From positions 1 through 64,000 of the forward strand of contig WEDG01003993.1 in NCBI GenBank assembly GCA_017591395.1: a DNA stretch of 64,000 nucleotides, read 5' to 3'. Under the pieces are notes generated by a model. It was not told where the DNA came from. It did not search any database and saw only the letters and a program-made list of their open reading frames with translations. A program made the position numbers and the translations under genes. This document shows positions 23,758 to 36,246 of this stretch, piece after piece. Positions within the stretch are counted from its first letter, which is position 1; each line of letters begins with the position of its first letter. Origin of the DNA: Schistocephalus solidus. Lineage: Eukaryota; Platyhelminthes; Cestoda; Diphyllobothriidea; Diphyllobothriidae.

Positions 23758-23986
23758 GGCTGTTAGTAGAAGTACTATTCTCGTAGTATTATTAGTAGTA
23801 GTATCAGTAGTAGTAGATGTAGCAGCAGTGGTGGTGGTCGTAATAGTTGTAGCAGTAGTAGTAGTGGTGATAGCAGTAGTAGTATTAGTAGCAGTAGTAG
23901 TTGTTGTTGTAGCAGCAGTGGTAGTAGTAGTAGTAGTAGTAGTAGTTGTAGCAGTAGTAGTAGTAAAAGAAGAAGCAGTAGTAGTG

Positions 23987-24038
<52 letters not shown>

Positions 24039-24117
24039 CAGTAGTAGTAGTAGTAGCAGTAGTAGTAGATGTAGCAGCAGTGGTGGTGGTCGTAATAGTT
24101 GTAGCAGTAATAGTAGA

Positions 24118-24148
<31 letters not shown>

Positions 24149-24270
24149 ATAGCAGTAGTAGCATTAGTAGCAGTAGTATAGTTGTTGTAGCAGCAGTGGT
24201 AGTAGTAGTAGTTGTAGCAGTGGTAGTAGTAAAAGTAGTAGCAGTAGTAGTGGTAGTAGTAGTAGCAGCC

Positions 24271-24361
<91 letters not shown>

Positions 24362-24375
24362 CAGCAGCAGCAGCA
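23758..24375. repeat. TAG/GTA trinucleotide microsatellite of about 600 bp
   Basis: Imperfect TAG repeat on the + strand with GTG, GCA and GTT variants. It has a higher-order structure: a segment with TGTAGCAGCAGTGGTGGTGG recurs about 250 bp apart (about 23818 and 24069), and GTTGTTGTAGCAGCAGTGG recurs near 23900 and 24182. Long frames on both strands (Val runs on +, Thr, Tyr or Leu runs on -) come from the missing stops in a triplet repeat, not from genes. Confidence 0.9.
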
Positions 24376-24408
24376 GAAATAGTATGTATCTGCCACTTCT
24401 ACTACTAG

Positions 24409-24705
24409 CCGCTGTGCGGCTGCTGGCGGGGCTCGAGAGTGAGCCTCAAGGCAGAGCGGAACGAGTGAATTCTGTTAGCGATCGGTGAGCGTTCGTAAAC
24501 GAATACAAACTAATATTCCCGATTCAAACCGGCAAGACAACGAGCCCGTGGATCAACGGCTAGAGCATTGGACTTCTGATCAACAGGTCGCGGGTTCGAT
24601 ACTCGGGTGGTGTACCACCTGGGGATAGGTATGGGTGGCTGACGACGGCTAATAAGCCAGAAATGGTCATGCCAGTCTACCTAGTCTTTCCTGGAATTTT
24701 CAAAA
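24409..24705 (+). repeat. tRNA-derived SINE, best-ordered copy
   Basis: Head from GCGGCTGCTGGCGGGG to GATCGGTGAGCG, then a tRNA-like part (about 24541-24613) with CGTGGATCAACGGCTAGAG and the B-box match GGGTTCGATAC. The tail has GGCTGACGACGG and TAATAAGCCAGAAATGG. It gives the clearest view of the three-part structure. Confidence 0.7.
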
Positions 24706-25249
24706 GACACTGGAACCTGCTATCCCGCGTCTAGACAGGACAACCGAGTTAGCTTGTAAGTTGGCATCCTTCCTAATCAGGGCTGCACTCAGTCTGCAAA
24801 CTATCTGATGCTGCTATTGGACAGAGTCGCTGACAGAAGCTAAACGGCACGTCTGTGGTGGCCCATACACGACCGCGGGACTCGCACAACGGGTGTGAGC
24901 CGATCGAATCCCATATGCGTAAGGGTCATAAAGGCTACATAATGAAGAGCCCAAAAATTACAGTTATCATGAGCAGGAGAGGTGACGATTCCACGCTGAT
25001 AGTGGGTGATGAGGAGCGGATTCGTGTGTGGTTGATGCGCCAGTGAGATGGCTGAGGACGCGGTTTCACTATCGGTTTTTCTACCGCGGGTGTTCATGGA
25101 GGCGCATGTAGCTAACTAGGCTCATACAGTGAATGTTTTTTGCCAGGTGTGGGCAGTTGAGGTGAGCGGGGTGGGTGTATTCCGCTTTGATGAGTGTGTG
25201 TGCGTGTGTGTGTCCGTGGGGTGCGGTGTAGGGGGTACAACTTAGGGGA

Positions 25250-28200
25250 AGAACCACACAGATAGCATTTGGTCGAACCATTTGTCCCGTACAGGTGGCG
25301 AATGCTCCCATGCCCGCCTCTAGCTGGTACCCAACTCTCACCTGTGGCTCCTCGAAGCTGGATTCTTCCCAGCGGCTATACCCCCAGGCAACCGCCACGA
25401 CAGGCGGGCTAAAATAGGTGGGGGTCTCCGGTGTTGTGTGTGCCTCCACAACCTGTACGTTTGTCTCCCGAAATTGCCACCACCTCCCCCCATCTCAAAA
25501 GTCCTACGGCGAGTGCGAGAGTAATCCCGTAGGCAGCCCAGGCAAACTCGGGTTGCTCTCCCACTAAAACAAAATCGTGACCCATAGTGGTTCGCCAGCC
25601 GTCTGGGCCCTAGCGGCCCTATTAAGGGACAGTTCTGCTTGCCTCCTTGCGAATGAATGGGGCTAGAATAGGTGTCCTAAATAAATACTGGATATTACGT
25701 CTTCTGCAGCCGGCCGCGACTCGCAGATCGCAAAATACGCGGTCGTAAAACTCAAACAAACAACAATACCCCCGTCTCAATCCCCCGCGCCATACCCTCC
25801 GGGATGCTCCGGTGAGTCCGTTCACAATAGCAGCCTGGAATGTTCGTTCCCTTTTAGACAATCCGACGAGCAACCAGGCGGAACGAAGGACGGCGCTAGT
25901 CGCTCGGGAACTGGCGCGCTACAACGCGGACAATGCTGCACTCAGTGAAACCCTATTCTCTGAGCAGGGTCAGCTGGAGGAGTTGGGTACCAGCTACACC
26001 TTCTTCTGCAGCGGCCAGCCAAAGGCAGAGCAACGCGACGCTGGTGTCGCCTTTGCCATCCAGAACGACACCGTGGGACGTCTGCCCTGTCTGCTACAGA
26101 GTATCAATGATCGCCTGATGAGCCTCCGTCTGCCTCTTTGGGAGACAAGTTCACACCATCATCAGCGCCTACGCTCCCCCAATTACGAGCTCTGATGCAG
26201 CGAAGGACAAATTCTACGTGGACCTGCCCACCCTCCTAGTGACTGTGCCGAGGGCGGACAAGTTAATTGTCTTTGGTGACTTCAACGCCCGCGTCGGGAC
26301 AGACCACGCCGTTTGGCAGGGAGTGCTATGGCCTCGGTAGCTGTAACGACAACGGCCTCCTTCTTCTGCAAACGTGTGCGGAACACCGTCTCCTGCTGAG
26401 AAACACCTTCTTCCGCCTTCCGACGTGGGAGAAGGCCACGTCGATGCATCCCCGGTCGTGACACTGGCACCTGCTGGATTATGTCCTCGTTCGGATGCGA
26501 GACCTACAGGACGTACTGGTGACAGAGGCGATCCTCGGTGTCGAAGGATGGACGGATAATCACCCCATCAACTCGAAGACTAGGTTTCGTCTGCAGCCAC
26601 ACAGGAGACCCCAAAGAAAGCGATCGATTGGTAAGTTGAATACTGTTTTGTTGAATGTGCTTGCGCATCATCTATATTTCAGCAACGAACTGGCCCACCG
26701 GCTAGGCAACCTTCCAGACGCCGAAGAGGATGCCTACGTGGAGAATCGCTGGTGCCGAATGAGGGACACAGTCCAATCCACTGCCCTGGATGTCCTCGGT
26801 CGTGCACGTTGTCAACACCAGGACGCGTTCGCAAGGCCGAGGAGATCAAAGGGTACGCGGACCGCAACGAATGGAAGAACTTCTTCACCGCCATCAGGGC
26901 TGTCTACGGACCTTCTGTCAAAGGATCCGTTCCTCTTCTCAGTGCCAACGGAACCAGCCTGCTAACTGAGAAGTCCCAAATCCTGAAGCACTGGGCGGAA
27001 CACATCCAAAACATTCTTAATCAGCCCTCCACCATCTCCAACGCCACCGTCGACCGACTGCCCGAAGTGGAAACCAACGCCAACCTCGATCTCCTGCCCT
27101 CTCTTCAAGAAACCAGCATGGACTTCTTCGCTGCCGCTTGTGACAACTTCGGACTGCGCATCAACACGGAGAAAACGGTGGTCATGCATCAGCCGCCACC
27201 CAATACCACCTGCAATGCAGCTCGCAGCACTGCAATGGCGCTCAACTGAAAGCCGTGTACACCTTCACCAACCTGGGCAGCAACCGCTTCCGCAGCACCA
27301 AAAATCGAGAGAGGTCACCTATCGGATCGCCAAGCCAGCCAAGCCTTCGGACGCATGAAGAACATTGCCTGGAATCAACAGGGTCTACATCTCAGCACCA
27401 AGCTCAAGATTGACAAAGCTGCCATCTGCCGACGCTGCTGTGTGAAGCAGAGACCCAGAAGGTCTAACAAAAGCAGGCACGGAAGCTCAACCATTTCCAC
27501 CTCAGCTGCCTCCACAGAATACTAAAGCTGAAATGGCAAGACAGGATCCCGGACACAGAACTGCTGGAACGAACAGGCATCCTCGGCATCAACGCGTAGC
27601 AGAAACAACTGCGACTGCGCTGTAGCGGGCACCTTGTGAGGATAGACGACGGCCGAATACCCAAACAACTTTTCTATGGAGATGTTGCCACGAGTTCTCG
27701 TCGACAAAGGGGCCAATGACGACGCTAAAAGGACACTCTGAAGACTTCTCTGAAGCAACTGCAGACGAACCGGGCAAACTGGGAGGACCTCGTCCGGTCC
27801 CGACCGGCCTGGAGGAGGACAGTGAAGACAGGAACAGCAATCTATGAAGCTAACCGGATCACCGCCGCCAAGGCCGAAAAGGCGGCACACAAGTCGCCGG
27901 CGCTTCGGACTAACACCGCCAATGCCCAAGCCCTCCCAACATGCCCGCGCTTTCAACGCACCTTCTGCGCACGAAACGGTCTGGTCGGACATCTTCGGAC
28001 GCAATGCAACAACAATCCGACAAATTCAAATTCTACAAACCCTCCTTCGGAGTCTCCGACAGTCACCCCTGGCCCCAATTTCCCCACTGCCACCATAATA
28101 AGGACCAGATCCAAATACCTATCACCTGATACCTCCACCATCATTGCGACCACCACCGCCGCCGTCACCACTACTTCCAGTGATGGGGGCTCGGTCCTAA

Positions 28201-28960
28201 CCTGTCCTAATTGCAACCACATATTCACCTCTCGCATCGACCTGGTCACTCACTTGCAAATCCATTACAAAGAGATTGGTGAAGCAGTGCCTGGAGCACC
28301 GACCCACAGCAGAGATTGCCGCATCCATTGCTCTAACTGCCCTTGCGCATTCACACACCGCATGGGCCTACTAGGTTACATGCGCATACAAGACAGTGGA
28401 ATTTAACGCAAGGTTGACAGCACCGATACCCTATGGACACCCTCCGCTCCTGCCATTCTCACCGGCACTACAACCCCCCATTATCACAAACGATAACCCC
28501 CCAGCCCCTCCCGATTTCTCCTGCCCACACTGCACCCGAAACTTCACCTCACTCACCGGCCTCATCGGTCACCTGCGGATCCATCGTACGGAGATTGGCG
28601 AACCAGTGCCTGGGGCTCCGACATACATTCGCCGCGCCTGCCTCCACTGTTTCGGCACAGTTACACACCGCAAGGGCCTATAAGAGCATATGCGACTCCA
28701 AGATAACCAGCGATAAACCACTGTAGGCTAAGCCACATCAGCGTACAATACCGCCACAAGTACATACACAACACCCTCGTCATCATCATGTACCTCAGAA
28801 TATCACGGTTTCCTAGAAGCGGTGGCTTGGAAGGCTGCCAATCTGACGCTTATGCCAGACCACGCCATCGGCCCAGTGTGTGTTGTGCTTTGAGTGGCTG
28901 GCCAGTGGACTGGGAGTCAGACGGTGATGGCTCCTTCTTATCTCCGGAATTGAAAAATCG
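25250..28960 (+). mobile_element. EN-RT-C2H2 retrotransposon, copy 2 (reverse-transcriptase core deleted)
   Basis: The 5' leader (25263-25800) is shared with copy 3 at 39.7 kb. The AP-endonuclease (about 25812-26560) starts [14 protein letters not shown] and has LSETLFSEQGQLEELG, a GDFNARVG box in a second frame and LDYVLVR; frames are broken. A connector follows (26600-27130), then an abrupt jump at about 27115 from LPSLQET to SMDFFAAACDNFG, so the reverse-transcriptase palm is missing. Next come the thumb and LVRIDDGRIPKQLFYGD-like pieces. The finger region (27930-28690) has CPRFQRTFCARNGLVGH, CPNCNHIFTSRIDLVTH, CPHCTRNFTSLTGLIGH and further knuckles. The 3' tail to about 28960 is shared with copy 3. 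Confidence 0.75.
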
Positions 28961-28969
28961 TGGTTAATA

Positions 28970-29535
28970 CGTAAAGGGGGCCAGGAAGTGCTGTGGCGCA
29001 CGTAGACGGGTACACCGGCATGCACGGTGGGGGAGTAACTGAGGTTGAGGAATCAGCGCAATTTTCCTGACTATAAACAATCTGACGCGTTTGAAACTAT
29101 CAGGGTGCGCTAAGTGCTGTGGCTTGGAGGGTTGCCAATGGACGGGATCACTCGGATCGCGTGGTACGCCTAGTGCGTGCGTTTTTGCGCAATATGGACG
29201 ACTAGCGAACTGAGAGTCAGGCTGCAATGGCTCCCTCATAATGCGACCTTTATGGCACTCTCACTCAGTTGGGATACGAGCCTCCCCCCTGCCTGGGTTT
29301 GCAATGTTCTTATTTGGTGTTCGACCACAGTGCATGGGCCTGCGCCCTCTCCCACCTCCGGTCTTCTTGACTCCGTCTTGTCACCGGGCCCAGGTGGGAG
29401 AGAGGAACAGAGGGTGAGGTAGATGCTGTCCAAGTTTATTCTCACTGTAATCCAGCGCAAGTCACCGTCCCTGTACCCTCATGTTGTGGAGTGCAAGGTG
29501 GACATAGTCGAAAACGACGGTCGCACTAGCATGTG
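28970..29535 (+). repeat. RepA copy
   Basis: Directly follows the 3' end of the zinc-finger retrotransposon, just as at 41.79 kb. It contains CTATAAACAATCTGACG, CTGTGGCTTGGAGGGTTGCC, CTCCGGTCTTCTTGACTCC and GTGGACATAGTCGAAAACG. The middle is more diverged than in the 15.6-kb copy. Confidence 0.65.
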
Positions 29536-30104
29536 TCCGTGCAGTTGTGGTGGGCAGGATAGGTTGGAAGCTGCTTCGTCGGCTGCGGTGGTGATGCTGC
29601 TGGACTGTGCCGCACTGGTGACGGTTTTGGTAGTACTGGATATATTAGGTATGCAAATTGAGCCACCGATACAAGTTGGTTTTAACTGATGTTGATATGA
29701 TGATGAAATTCACGGTAACGAATCGCTGAGGTGATCCGATCGAGCGTTGGTGATCTTGGAGCAGGGGTACAATTCAAAGGTCAACATATGTGTTACACAG
29801 CCATGCAAAATATCCGTGCAGAATAACGTATACAGGTATTCTGCAGCGAAACGTCAAACGCTGAGCCACCAATCGTACGCTGAGAGGCATAACATATCGA
29901 ATATGTGTGGAATTTCATGAGGCAGTAAACAACGACAGTACCCCGCCTATGATAAGCTGAGAGGACCTCTTTCACATAGCTTTGTGTCTGACTAGACAGG
30001 CTCAGAATAGACAAGTTCAGATAGATGCTGAAAAGGTAATCTAACATACACACACGCACTATTAGGATTGCCACCGCAGTAACCCTTACTTCACCTACTT
30101 AATT
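29536..30104. other. No recognised gene
   Basis: A segment at about 29900-30030 resembles 37540-37690 (both hold an ACAAGTTCAGATAGAT box), so part of it is a copied piece. No exon was found. Confidence 0.4.
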
Positions 30105-31585
30105 TTGGTTGCACTTGTTATGGCTGCGATCATGTCCGATCTAGCCAGCCTCGATGATATCACGGATTGTGCTCCTCCACGCGTGACGAACCGCGGTAGC
30201 AGACCTGGACAGCTCAATCCATTCTCTTCGCCAACGACAGACACCAAATACCGAGGGTCTGAGAACCACTTCGCTGTCTTGATGAACTGCGTCGAGCCAG
30301 GTTTTAAGCTGACCCCTCTTCAACGCCTTCAATTGGGTATTGGGGCCAGATTACGGGCGGTAACACGGAGTTTGTGAATGGGCGATGAAGAACGTGCCAA
30401 ATCACCTCAGTCGTCGTTCTTGGGTGGCATGGGACATCCTTACTCTCTCATTCGAGATGAAGTCGGTATAGCTCACTCGGAGGATGGTCCTCAAGCAGTG
30501 GTGGTCAAATACCTGCAGTTTTCGCTAGTCTTTCACGTGTATAGCTCAGCATTCACAGCCATATAGAAAGACAGACCGGACGAATGCGCGGTACACACGA
30601 ATCTTGGTGGCGATGGAAATGTCGCGTCCGGTCCATAGGCAATTTCTAAGACTTGAGAAAACCCGGCGAGCAGCATCGATTCGGGACACAATGTCATCCT
30701 TACTCTGTCCATTCGGCAGCAACTTTGCCCCGATGTATTTGAAACTGTCTACTCCTTCAACCTGAAGGCCAGCAATCTTGAAAAGTAGCTTATCCAGTTT
30801 GAAAACACTTTGGTGCTCGCCGCGTTTATGGACAAGCTGATCGACTTAGCCACATCATGCATCCCCAACCCTACAGACTGCAGATCACCAAAGCTTGAAG
30901 CTAGTAAAAAGATATCATTGGCGTAGCCGAGCCCAGTCAGCCGGCGTCCTGGTGCAAGCTCAAAACTGTCTTTTTCATGCAGGGCCTTCCCAAGCATCCA
31001 GTCAATACGTAGTTGAACAGAAGGGGCGACAGGAAACAACCTTGTCGAACGTCAGACCGGATATCGAATTCTTGTGAAAGATTTTTATGAACCAAAACTC
31101 GCGCAGTGGTTGAGCTGTAATAGATTTTGATCATGGCGATAATTTTCGGTGATACAACATATAGGGCCATTATCCTCCATAACAATTCACGATGGACAGA
31201 ATCGAACGCGGCGGCAAAGTCGACAAAGCAGACGGCCGTCGGTTGCTGGTAACTATAGCGGAATTTAAGGATGCGCCTTAGTTTGAAAATTTGGTCCCCA
31301 CATCTACGCGCAGCACGGAATCCGGCTGGTTGGACCTCATCCTAGAGTCGCACAGTCTAGAATTGCCTGAGAAGGACAATAGCGAAGATCATGGCGGCAA
31401 CGTCGATAAAACTTATTTCACACTAGTTTTGGCATCTCCCTCGTTGTTGACAGGCACAAGGATGCGGGATCCCCAGTCATCCGGAGCAGCTTCGTTCCTC
31501 CACGCTTGTGCAATCACTCATGGAGCCAGGGCGCCAGTGAGTGGACACCTTATCACCGCCATAACAACGATAAATAGGCAATAAA
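30105..31585 (-). mobile_element. RTE-like retrotransposon, minus-strand copy
   Basis: Unlike the intron-fixed copies, this one lies in the same direction as the finger gene. Read on the minus strand: a palm start (FVDFAAAFDSVHRELLWR in a broken frame), then IRSDVRQGCFLSPLLFNYVL, and LGYANDIFLLASSFGDLQ with the catalytic box changed to YAND. The C-terminal part is at 30141-30332. Loss of the first Asp of the Y-x-D-D box and several stops argue against activity. The 5' endonuclease is absent. Confidence 0.7.
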
Positions 31586-31726
31586 GGGCTATCTCAGTTT
31601 CCAAGGTTTCTATCACTAACATTTCCATGTAAGAAATATTTATACGGCCGCTAAACAGGACACGGAAATGGGAACGGGCATAGAACTATCGTGCGGCCCC
31701 ACTGCCCCGACAATGTTTGCTAACTC

Positions 31727-31967
31727 TAACGAACACAATATATAGGGTTAGGGTTGGGATTAGAATTGTGTGCAGGTGGGCGTGGATAGCTGGGCGTGTA
31801 AAACGGCCCAAGACAGTGCTAAAAAGCAACCCGGAGGGTTAATGACGGTGGGCATATACATTTTTTTCATTGCCAACGCGTTACCGCCCATTTCCGTCCT
31901 TTAAGCTGACCTAACCCATTGCCACCGGTCCCGTATAACACACCTACCTATCGACTGTGTTCTTTAA
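31727..31967 (+). repeat. Foldback/MITE-like element
   Basis: Starts TAACGAACACAATATATAGG and ends with a CCTACCTATCGACTGTGTTC stretch, approximately its reverse complement. TTAGGG-like words lie just inside the left end. Between them is the shared core with GCCAACGCGTTACCGCCC and TTTCCGTCCTTTAA. No coding capacity. Confidence 0.6.
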
Positions 31968-31974
31968 TACGGTA

Positions 31975-32630
31975 CCGCCCAAGTAATTAAGGTGGCCCTG
32001 CGCATAATAACAGGAAGAGTACATATTCCCTGCCTCCTAACTCTAACACATAAACATCAACTGCAGCCCTAGACTTAACCGTACTCCAAACCCCAACCCT
32101 AACCTTAGGTAAAAACTTTAACCTAACGCACCTTAACACTAACTTTAAACTTAACCCTAAACTAAACAGTAAACCCAAGCTACTTTCGGTGGACTTAAGC
32201 GTAAAAAATCTGTATTGCGGACGGTTCCTGTTGACATGTTATGTTTAGGGGCATCGGTAACCGTTTCCACAAGACTGCAGTGGTGCAAAAACGGTTATAT
32301 GAAGCGGAAGAAAAGAGGAAGTCTTAACATCCGGTCCCAAATCCGACGCCCACATGCAGTAAAAAATTCCAAAAAGCGCACTTTTTTTCTTTGCTTAAGC
32401 CGAAACGTTTGTTGGTAAAGCCCGACAAAATACCACTCAACCTGCTAAAAATCGCATATGAAATAGCAGTTTTTGAACATCAAATAATACCTGCTTTCGA
32501 GCGGTCACGACTGAGATCACCTTCATAGTCTTTTCATCGAAATTAAGCTTTCGTCTGCTTTAATTAACCGCGCCCGTACCATAGATTTAACTAATCGCAA
32601 AACCTGACTTACGCAAAGATTAGGTGATAC
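31975..32630. other. Intron sequence with CCTAA-like words and alpha-flank matches
   Basis: Between 32040 and 32170 there are scattered CCCTAA, CCTTAA and CCTAAC words with no regular array. From about 32400 the sequence follows the flank beside the other alpha exons (compare 37960-38280 and 47200-47450). No exon found. Confidence 0.4.
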
Positions 32631-32773
32631 CTATTGGGTGGTCAATTTGTAAAAACATATTCACCAAATAACCGAAGCAACATCCTCCTCGGTCAAACAT
32701 AATTTCGAAACTCAAAATAAACACAAAACGCAAAAAACTGTTGAATAGCTGGAGTAGGGGGAAGGCAACGCAC

Positions 32774-32860
32774 GCGTGTGTATGCTGTTCACATGGTTCT
32801 TCAAATCGCCCTTCCATCCAAACGACTTGTCACAGAGGTCGCACGTGAACTTCCGCACAT
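32774..32860 (-). CDS. C2H2 finger exon 11 (alpha class)
   Basis: 87-nt exon, acceptor TCTTTCAG, donor GTGCGT, phase 1-1. It encodes VRKFTCDLCDKSFGWKG then DLKNHVNSIH. It differs from the alpha exon at 18742 at four residues and shares its entry codon half (AT) and its downstream intron start. Helix residues -1, 2, 3 and 6 are W, G, D and N. In transcription order the next finger exon is almost 10 kb away, because retrotransposons and a microsatellite fill the intron. Confidence 0.86.
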
Positions 32861-33499
32861 CTGAAAGAGAAAAAAAATTAAAGGAGTCTGAACTGGTGGC
32901 AAACCAGTGGGCGAACGGATTACCCCTTAGCCCGCTACGCCCGCACGCGGCAAAGGCTGTTTGCAAAATAAACAGGCTTGGAGTCTGACCAATAAGCGGC
33001 CAGGGAGCAGCAATGCCAACGCTACCAGGCGGCGGAGGGCTGAGGTCAGGGACGCCAGCATGCCGCAAGGCACGATGACGGCACCGTCTGACATGGCGAC
33101 CGTGAACCACCAATAAAAAAAATATGTCTGCCACCACTGCCGCCTGGTAAGGTAGTTGACCCAACGCCCTAAAGTGGAGGGCTTTTAAATTAAACCGCCA
33201 TCTTTTCTGCTCTTCATTTGCATGTGAATCCTCTTATATAATTTTAACCCTATTTGTTTATTCGAACAACAAAAATGAGGTCATCAGTGCACGACGCTGG
33301 CACCATTTTGAAGGAAGTCCAAATTGATCGATCTTTTGAGACGCATTCAAGGACGATTCTTCATGGTGAATGGAGGACCATTTTTGCTGAAATTTTTGGA
33401 ATTTTACTTTCAAAATAAAGCGTAGCTCTCTCTCTCAATCACGAACAAAAAACCTAGCGGCTGTTTGGGAGCGATCTGTACGATAGAAAAACGAGAAAC

Positions 33500-34475
33500 A
33501 ACATTAAAATATCCGACTACAGCGTTATCAGCCGCGGGAACCGATACGCTCCACTAAAAAGGTCCACTAATGAAGGCGTATAGTATCCTAGCATGGGCAG
33601 GCGAGGTCGTTCCTACTGACCGCGACTCGAGCAGGCTAGTGCCCGTCTCCATGACAGGGGACATACCAAGGGCGCGGCATAAGCCTCAGCGAATTTGCAG
33701 TGAGGGTCTTCGCTGTTGTCCTGCTCATGTGAATCCAGGCTGTGCGTGACACTAGGACGAGAACGCACCAAGTCGGATTCCGAGCTAACAGCGGATGTGC
33801 GCACCAAATATTCAAACTGAGGCGCATTATCGAATACCGCCTCAAACTGATGTCGACTTCGGGATAAAATGCTTCTAAGGCGACATTGTCTCTCAAATCG
33901 ATGCTGTTCGCAAGGGCTTTCCCCAGTCATTCGAAAGCGCCTACATACCTAACGCGACAGCCCTATCACCAGGGATATTCCCATGCGCCATGCATTCACC
34001 CGGTCAGTCCTCCCCTACGGCTGTGATTGCTGAATTTTCCGCGTAGAAGTGGAGCGAAAACGGAAAGTATTTAGTTAGTGCTGCCTGAGGTCCATCCTTC
34101 GAGTGAACACATGCACTTCGTCTCAAATCAGGCAGTCCACAGTCGCTCCGACATCAGAAGAAGGTTTCAGGTCATCCACGAAAGAGGACTGAGGTGGTTC
34201 GGGCGCGTTCTGCGCCGTCCGCCCCACGCGCTCTGTGTAGCTGACCCCGATTCGGCTCCGTCGAAAACCTAGAGACGTCGAAGAGGAAGTCAACTCAAGA
34301 TCAGACTTGACACAGTTCGTGAAGACATGAAAGTGGTTGTTATGCCGTCGGTATTTGGTCAGGGCTGCTGAGGAAGAGAGTGGGTCTAGCTGTCCAGATT
34401 TGCTATTACAGACCATCACGGATGAAGATGTACAATGATTGACATCATCGAGGCTGGCTAGATTAGGCATGATTA
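33500..34475 (+). mobile_element. RTE-like retrotransposon remnant in an alpha-beta intron (unit of exons 9-11)
   Basis: Starts with sequence matching 43057 and 48073 (a CGGGAACCGATACGCTCC box), then jumps to the reverse-transcriptase C-terminus: SVLPYGCDC-like and VLRRPPHALCVADPDS pieces at 33990-34300. It ends at about 34475, 45 bp before the beta exon. It is a shortened relative of the 43-kb copy, with most of the catalytic part gone. Confidence 0.65.
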
Positions 34476-34519
34476 CAGTCAGACAAAGTACAAATGCAAG
34501 TGGGCGAACCGAAGCGTAC

Positions 34520-34606
34520 TTTTGTGCACAACATCCACGTGGTTCTTCAGGTATCCACTGTTCGTAAAAGTCTTGCCACAGGTTTCACACACACTATCCT
34601 GAACAT
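34520..34606 (-). CDS. C2H2 finger exon 10 (beta class)
   Basis: 87-nt exon, acceptor TTTTTCAG, donor GTACGC, phase 1-1. It encodes VQDSVCETC then GKTFTNSGYLKNHVDVVH and differs from the beta exon at 20312 at two residues. Helix residues -1, 2, 3 and 6 are N, G, Y and N. The antisense RTE-like fragment ends about 45 bp from the donor side, as at the other beta exons. Joined to the next alpha exon it gives H-K-N-V-R-K-F-T-C. Confidence 0.86.
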
Positions 34607-35920
34607 CTGAAAAACACCAAGAACACCAATTTACAAAGGGCCAGCTGATATACGAGGGGGCGGGAAATGGATATTTGAAGCGTTTTACGCATTACGGGCT
34701 GCATACTGAGCGCAGCCAGGGAGGAGGCATTCACAAAAATGAACACTTTAAACCAAGTGGGCAAGCTGAAATGGGTTATGCCGCCGCCGAGGCAAAAGCA
34801 TACTCAGACACAGGCTGCAGGAAGCACAGGCCGGATTCGCTCGGCACTTTTTACGACATGGCTCTCACCATTTCCCTGTGCAGGTAACGCCATCTCCTGA
34901 ACACTACCAGCTCCAGGAGCACAGAAAAGCAATAAAACCACGTCGGTTCGACAGCCGTAAACGACGATGAGCTAACGAATTTCTTGCTAGTACACTAACA
35001 TCTCGAACAGTTCCATGTGAATGCGGGGTGCATACCAAGGGGAAAAAACTCCGAGTTGGGCAAACAACCGGTTCATTTGACAAACCTGGGCTTGTCCTAC
35101 TAATAAACAGTCTTTGAATCTGCACAACCATTTTCGCGTTACAGAATTTGTCCTGGTTGCTGTCGATTGCTTTTTAAGACGACCTTGTTTCACCTTTTCA
35201 AGCCGCTTTCTCGTCCGTCGTGGTATAAAACGGCAGGAAGTAGGTGAAGAGCGAAGCAGTTTTAGCCTGACACTTCATCTTGAGAGAACTAACTTAGCGA
35301 AGCAGTTGGCCAGATTCCAAGACATATATTGCAGTGCGTTGGACAGGCAAAAGGAAGGCAATTAAGTGACACGATATATCTACGAGAAGAGCTCATTTAA
35401 GCTCTCTTTCCAGGGTGTCAATGCGTATAAAATGAACACTACAGGCACCAGACAGCTTATCTGCTGCTTGTAATATTGTAAATTCTTCCTGCATATGCGT
35501 AATATGTCGTATGGCTTTCAGTGATGTATAGAAAATGGCAATTTGTGTGAAAATGTGTGAATGACATTATCTGCATATTATTTTTGGTCAAATTACCTAG
35601 TCTTTAAATGACCAAATTAGATTATAATGTGTTATAAATAGGAACACAATAAATCTAAAAGAAATAATATGCAAAGACAAGGTAGGTCTTTAGATGGGAC
35701 TCTCCCTCGGACCCAAAACACTGATTCTGCCGGTGAGGATGGATTGCAGTGTGAATCCGAAACGTAAGGTGAATAAAGACCTTGTACCAGCAATCGTGTC
35801 TTCGACTTCGCAAAAAAGCTCCGTGGCCCGGAAGGTCCCGCTGAATCAAACCCTTCCTCGAGAGTGGCCGATAACACCTGTCTCCGCAGAACAGTGTGCT
35901 TAACCTGCATTCGTGGATGA
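34607..35920. other. Beta-gamma intron
   Basis: 34660-34900 and 35690-35900 are shared with the beta-gamma introns of the other units. The latter carries a GATTGCAGTGTGAATCCG box also found near 22195. No exon found. Confidence 0.45.
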
Positions 35921-36246
35921 ACTTTCATCGACCGCTAACGGGACTGACTCATTCCGCTCTGCCTTGAGACTCACTCTCTAGCCCCGTCAGCAGCCGCAGA
36001 TGAATATTGCCGGCAAAGAGAAGGGAGACTGGAATGGCCATTTCTGGCTTACTAGCCATCGTCAGCAAGTCATACCCAACCCCAGATGGTGCACAACCTG
36101 ACGATCGAACCCACGACTCGTTAAACAGAAGTCTAATGCTCTAACCATTGAGCCGCGGGCTCGTTTGGTTAAAGCTGACGGGCTGACGAGGGCTAATAAG
36201 CCAGAAATGGCCATTCAAATCTCCCTTGTCTTTGCAGGCTATATTC
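35921..36246 (-). repeat. tRNA-derived SINE with a second partial body
   Basis: Reverse head at 35921-36000 (complement CCCCGTCAGCAGCCGCAG), reverse body with GCCATTTCTGGCTTACTAG, and a tRNA-like part at about 36090-36160 (complement GAGCCCGCGGCTCAATGG). A short forward body piece (36175-36246, TAATAAGCCAGAAATGG) follows. As at 7.9-8.2 kb, a reverse copy is followed by a partial forward one. Confidence 0.6.

Noticed and set aside
23669..24408. Open frames of 70-216 residues rich in Val, Thr, Tyr or Leu on both strands
   Set aside because: They come from the TAG trinucleotide repeat, which lacks stops in several frames. There is no start context, domain or splice support.
31741..32165. Interstitial telomere repeats
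   Set aside because: TTAGGG/CCCTAA-like words are scattered and degenerate, without a regular array. Most lie in or beside the MITE-like element.
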